From assembly GCA_964483805.1 (NCBI GenBank), contig CAZADH010000269.1, positions 1 to 8,643 on the forward strand: DNA of 8,643 bases, written 5' to 3'. Source of the stretch: CAZADH01 sp964483805. GTDB taxonomy: Bacteria; Muiribacteriota; Ozemobacteria; Ozemobacterales; Ozemobacteraceae. Numbering within the stretch: the first letter of the stretch is position 1; every line of letters begins with the position of its first letter. The translations under genes were made by a program, and so were the position numbers. Below are positions 6,220-8,643 of this stretch, one piece after another. The notes under the pieces are model-generated. The model did no database searches. It saw only the letters and a list, made by a program, of their open reading frames with translations, and was not told the DNA's origin.

Positions 6220-8171
6220 ACCAGACCAAACGTCATGCGCTCGGCCGCAACGTCGTGCTGTTGGTCGCCCTGATCACGTTATTTACGCTGTATGGTTGCA
6301 CCACCGGCGTCAAACGTGACGAAGGGCTGACCGACTTCGAGGCGCCCAACATTCCGACGAACATCGTGGCCGTCGGCAAAGAACGCGCCATTCTGCTGAC
6401 CTGGAGCGCCAACACCGAGGCGGATCTGGTCGGCTACAAGATCTACCGCTCGAGCAATTCGGGCGGGCCGTTCACGTTGATCAGCACGGTCGGCAAGATG
6501 GCAGCGCCGACCTACCTCGACAACGACAGCCAGAACGGCCTGGTCAACGACCAGTACTACTACTACAAATTGTCGGCGTTTGATACGCAGGGCAAGGAGT
6601 CCGATCTGTCGCGCACCAACGCCATCCAGGGCCGCGCCGGTCTGCCGTACGAAGAGCGGCCGCCGCGGGTGGTCAACATCAAGGTGCGTGCGAGCACCGA
6701 GAATGTGTATCTCGCCTGGGACCGCGTCACCGGCATGCACCTGAAGGGTTACAACATCTACCGCGGTCTCTCGACCAGCGCCGGTGGTGTGACCTGGGTC
6801 GCGGCCGTGCCGCAGGATACCCCAGGTTGGACCGACACTTCGGTCAGCAAGACCAGTGCCGAGCAATACACGTACGTGATCCGGTCGTTCAACGAGATGT
6901 ATACCGAGAGCGAGAACTCGGATCCGGTGCAGGTTACCTTGAAGTCGGGAGACGACACCATCCCGGGTCGGCCGACCAACATCCGCGTCAGCAACGACAC
7001 CGATCCGGTGATCAGTTGGGACAAACCGACGGAGAACGAAGACGGCAGCAAGATCTTCGAAGGGCAGAACCCGACGCTCGATCTCGATGCCTACATGGTC
7101 TTCCGCGCCAACACCAACGACCGGTTGTTCTCGCTGGTCGGTATCGTCGAGGACAACGGCACGGCAAACCTGAGCCAGAGCTTCAAAGATGTGAACGGCA
7201 GCCCGTACAACCTGTATGCCGTGCGCGTCATCGATCGCAACGGCAACATCAGCAAGCTCAGTTCGATCAGCACCCAGAGTTCCGACAGCGATGTGCCGGA
7301 AGTGCCGACGGGCTTGCGCGCGTGGTCGTCGATCCAGACCGAGTCGGGCATCAAGCTCGCCTGGAATGCGGCCCGCAACGCCATCAGCTACAACATCTAC
7401 TTCTCGACCATCGCCGACGGCGGCTACACGAAGCTGACGTCCAATCAGCCGCAGTGGACCGAAACCTCGGCGCAGGTGATCAATTCGTATCCGAGCAACT
7501 TCATGCAGTTGCCCGAGAAACAGGGCCAGCGCCTCGAGTTCGGCGTGCCGTATTTCTTCAAGATCTCGGCGGTCAGCGCCTCGGGCAAAGAGTCCGATCT
7601 GACCAGCTACGTGAAAGCGTATCCGGGTGGCCCGGGCGTGTTCATCCTCGAGGGCGAGCACCTCGATTGGAAGTTCGTGCCCGCGAACATCAATACCGCG
7701 GCCGGGGTCGAGCTGCTCTACAACAACCTGGTCTACACCAATATCAACTACTACTCGGGTGCCGGCGTGACCCATCTGTATGCCGAGACCTTTGGTGGTC
7801 CGGGCGCCGGTGACACCTATCAATACGGGTTTGGTGATTCTGGTGCCACGTTCTACGATCTGCCGCGCCCGACGGCCGGCGGCACCGCGTATCGCTACAA
7901 TGTCTACTGTTACTACTATCCGCACCCGCAGGGTTCGAACTGGCGCTTGCGCATCGCGCGTGACGGCGGGCTGTTCACCACGGTGCTGATGGAAAAGGAC
8001 GTCAACGGTTACGGTTCGGTCGCCAAGGGACGCACCGTGCAGTCGATGGGCCAGATCCTGATCGACAGCAACACCCGCGGCGTCGATGTCGGCCTCTACG
8101 CGGTCACGCCAGGAACCGGCGGCGGTCACCACCTGTTCGTCGACGCGTTGGTGTTCGTGCGTGCTCTGTAA
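6213..8171 (+). CDS. Outer-surface lipoprotein with four fibronectin type III-like domains
   Basis: This 652-residue protein starts with a basic n-region (KRHALGR), a hydrophobic core VVLLVALITLF and a lipobox LYGC, so it is probably lipidated at C29. The residue after the Cys is Thr, not Asp, which in the E. coli Lol rule favours outer-membrane sorting. Four FN3-like beta-sandwich repeats follow at about 45-137, 149-243, 250-355 and 361-470. Each has a Trp near the start (LLTWSAN, YLAWDRV, VISWDKP, KLAWNAA) and a GYKIYR-type strand (GYKIYRS, GYNIYRG, AYMVFRA, SYNIYFS). The last 178 residues form a different Tyr/Gly-rich, beta-predicted domain that may bind carbohydrate, as do C-terminal sandwich domains of other FN3 surface proteins, but no family is recognised. 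It is last in the rightward set, just before a terminator. It is likely an adhesive or scaffold protein, and no enzyme motif is seen. Confidence 0.88.
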   Translation: MVNQTKRHALGRNVVLLVALITLFTLYGCTTGVKRDEGLTDFEAPNIPTNIVAVGKERAILLTWSANTEADLVGYKIYRSSNSGGPFTLISTVGKMAAPTYLDNDSQNGLVNDQYYYYKLSAFDTQGKESDLSRTNAIQGRAGLPYEERPPRVVNIKVRASTENVYLAWDRVTGMHLKGYNIYRGLSTSAGGVTWVAAVPQDTPGWTDTSVSKTSAEQYTYVIRSFNEMYTESENSDPVQVTLKSGDDTIPGRPTNIRVSNDTDPVISWDKPTENEDGSKIFEGQNPTLDLDAYMVFRANTNDRLFSLVGIVEDNGTANLSQSFKDVNGSPYNLYAVRVIDRNGNISKLSSISTQSSDSDVPEVPTGLRAWSSIQTESGIKLAWNAARNAISYNIYFSTIADGGYTKLTSNQPQWTETSAQVINSYPSNFMQLPEKQGQRLEFGVPYFFKISAVSASGKESDLTSYVKAYPGGPGVFILEGEHLDWKFVPANINTAAGVELLYNNLVYTNINYYSGAGVTHLYAETFGGPGAGDTYQYGFGDSGATFYDLPRPTAGGTAYRYNVYCYYYPHPQGSNWRLRIARDGGLFTTVLMEKDVNGYGSVAKGRTVQSMGQILIDSNTRGVDVGLYAVTPGTGGGHHLFVDALVFVRAL

Positions 8172-8191
8172 TGCAGTAAACATGCGCTTGG

Positions 8192-8211
8192 GCGTGTCCT
8201 GACCGACACGC
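8192..8211 (+). repeat. Perfect 7-bp hairpin after the lipoprotein stop
   Basis: GCGTGTC (8192-8198) and GACACGC (8205-8211) pair across a 6-nt loop, 21 nt after the lipoprotein stop. There is no T-run behind it, so it is not a classical terminator on its own. It may protect the transcript 3' end or act in tandem with the terminator that follows. Confidence 0.5.
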
Positions 8212-8222
8212 TTCTGCAGCAG

Positions 8223-8261
8223 ACCCCGCCTCGGATCGCAAGATCGCTGGGGCGGGGTTTT
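8223..8261 (+). terminator. Intrinsic terminator of the TPR-pgeF-pdxJ-lipoprotein set
   Basis: ACCCCGCCTC (8223-8232) pairs with GGGGCGGGGT (8249-8258), giving ten pairs with one G-U. An inner GATC/GATC stem is capped by a GCAA tetraloop. The stem runs into TTTT (8258-8261). It lies 51 nt after the lipoprotein stop and in the right orientation. Confidence 0.9.
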
Positions 8262-8300
8262 GTATTGGCGTGTATTGCTTCACGAGGAACAAGTTCGTCC

Positions 8301-8359
8301 GGAGAAACGGGGACGTACGACTCAACTCGCAGAGTTAAGTCGTACGTCTCTGTTTCTCC
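8301..8359. repeat. 59-nt near-perfect palindrome, REP/IS200-type hairpin
   Basis: Two 22-nt arms (8301-8322 beginning GGAGAAACGGGGACGTACGA, and 8338-8359 ending GTACGTCTCTGTTTCTCC) differ at two positions, both of which become G-U pairs in RNA. A C/A mismatch follows, then an inner AACTC/GAGTT stem capped by GCA. The GGGGACGTACGAC core resembles palindromes associated with REP-associated tyrosine transposases (RAYT) and IS200/IS605-like elements. That association rests on memory, not on a search. No transposase gene is present in the window and no T-run follows, so it is probably a non-autonomous or solitary REP-like element placed between the terminator and the next promoter. Confidence 0.75.
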
Positions 8360-8411
8360 TCGATCCCGATGGCGCTGCCCGGGCGGGCCACAACGATTGG
8401 CGAAACTGGGT

Positions 8412-8441
8412 TTGATATCCCTTGGGGGAGGGTGATATAGT
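8412..8441 (+). promoter_or_regulatory. Sigma70-like promoter of the Ser/Gly-rich exported protein
   Basis: There is a -35 box TTGATA (5 of 6), an 18-nt spacer and a -10 box TATAGT (5 of 6). The initiation region is AT-rich and includes a run of six T. Transcription would start near 8448, leaving a leader of about 29 nt. It stands out from the surrounding GC-rich sequence and is the best promoter match in the window. Confidence 0.7.
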
Positions 8442-8465
8442 AAGTTGTTTTTTCCAAACTCTTCC

Positions 8466-8472
8466 GAGGAGG
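8466..8472 (+). promoter_or_regulatory. Ribosome binding site of the Ser/Gly-rich exported protein
   Basis: GAGGAGG lies 4 nt before the ATG at 8477. The spacing is slightly short, but the match to the anti-Shine-Dalgarno is very strong, which together with the promoter suggests a well-expressed gene. Confidence 0.75.
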
Positions 8473-8476
8473 CACT

Positions 8477-8643
8477 ATGTCGACGCACAAAGGGCGTCTT
8501 TTCGCCCTGTTTGTCGCATTATTCGTTGTTCTGGCCGGGGCCGGTCCGCTGATGGCGGCGGCCGAGGGTTCGGGCTCAGCTTCGGGTTCCGGTTCTGAAG
8601 CAGGTTCGGGGTCGGCGGTCGCCGCGGGTGGCGCGAAATCCCC
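8477..8643 (+). CDS. Exported Ser/Gly-rich protein, N-terminal part (runs off window)
   Basis: The ATG opens a frame that stays open to the right edge (55 full codons). The N-terminus MSTHKGRLFALFVALFVVLA is a basic n-region plus hydrophobic core, and GPLMAAAEG contains a likely signal peptidase I site after AAA near residue 29. The mature start is a low-complexity Ser/Gly/Ala stretch (EGSGSASGSGSEAGSGS), as seen in flexible linkers ahead of a folded or membrane domain. The rest is outside the window and the family is not recognisable. It has its own strong promoter and ribosome site and is separated from the previous gene by a terminator and a palindrome, so it begins a new unit. Export is well supported and function is unknown. 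Confidence 0.8.
   Translation, partial: MSTHKGRLFALFVALFVVLAGAGPLMAAAEGSGSASGSGSEAGSGSAVAAGGAKS
8487..8514 (+). other. Stem-loop within the first codons of the exported protein
   Basis: AGGGCG (8491-8496) and CGCCCT (8503-8508) pair across TCTTTT. ACAA (8487-8490) and TTGT (8511-8514) can extend the stem past a 2-nt bulge. It lies at codons 4-13 and could slow early translation or be chance structure in a GC-rich gene. Confidence 0.3.

Noticed and set aside
6279..8183. 634-codon minus-strand frame antisense to the lipoprotein
   Set aside because: It mirrors the codon pattern of the FN3 lipoprotein, gives a charge-rich translation without motifs, and has no ribosome site at its start.
8281..8365. 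CRISPR-like repeat
   Set aside because: There is only one palindromic unit, with no direct repeats, spacers or cas genes.
8338..8365. Palindrome as a second intrinsic terminator
   Set aside because: No T-run follows the 3' arm on the plus strand, or the 5' arm when read on the minus strand, so it is better explained as a REP-like element.

Overview
The window is a GC-rich stretch of bacterial chromosome holding six recognisable genes, part of a seventh, and one or two very small candidate genes. The organism is probably a Gram-negative, uncultivated environmental bacterium. The reasons are a lipoprotein with a lipobox, a PdxJ of the DXP-dependent vitamin B6 route, TPR, PEGA-like and fibronectin type III proteins of the kind common in deltaproteobacteria-like lineages, and a run of exactly ten Ns that looks like a scaffold gap in a draft or metagenome assembly. 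The phylum cannot be fixed from the sequence alone.

Left part (1-2593). The 3' end of a PEGA-like gene runs rightward and collides tail to tail with a leftward pair: pyruvate kinase (pyk) followed by a family 2 glycosyltransferase. The two convergent genes share 107 bp. A good sigma70-type promoter (2648-2676, minus strand) lies upstream of pyk.

Middle and right (2848-8171). Divergently from pyk runs a tight rightward gene set: an exported TPR protein, pgeF (YfiH family), pdxJ, a 21-codon ORF with a near-perfect Shine-Dalgarno, and a 652-residue lipoprotein with four FN3-like domains and an unassigned C-terminal domain. Gaps are 7, 2, 1 and 70 nt, so co-transcription is likely. The set ends at a strong intrinsic terminator (8223-8261). 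It mixes envelope functions (TPR, PgeF, lipoprotein) with cofactor synthesis (PdxJ).

Right end (8172-8643). This non-coding stretch of about 300 bp carries the terminator, a 59-nt near-perfect palindrome resembling REP or IS200-type hairpins, and a strong sigma70-like promoter. The promoter feeds the start of an exported Ser/Gly-rich protein that runs off the window.

No clear new multi-gene system was found. The most useful second looks are the pdxJ gap, which hides a catalytic glutamate and appears 12 nt too short, the solitary palindrome, the 21-codon ORF, and the C-terminal domain of the FN3 lipoprotein.
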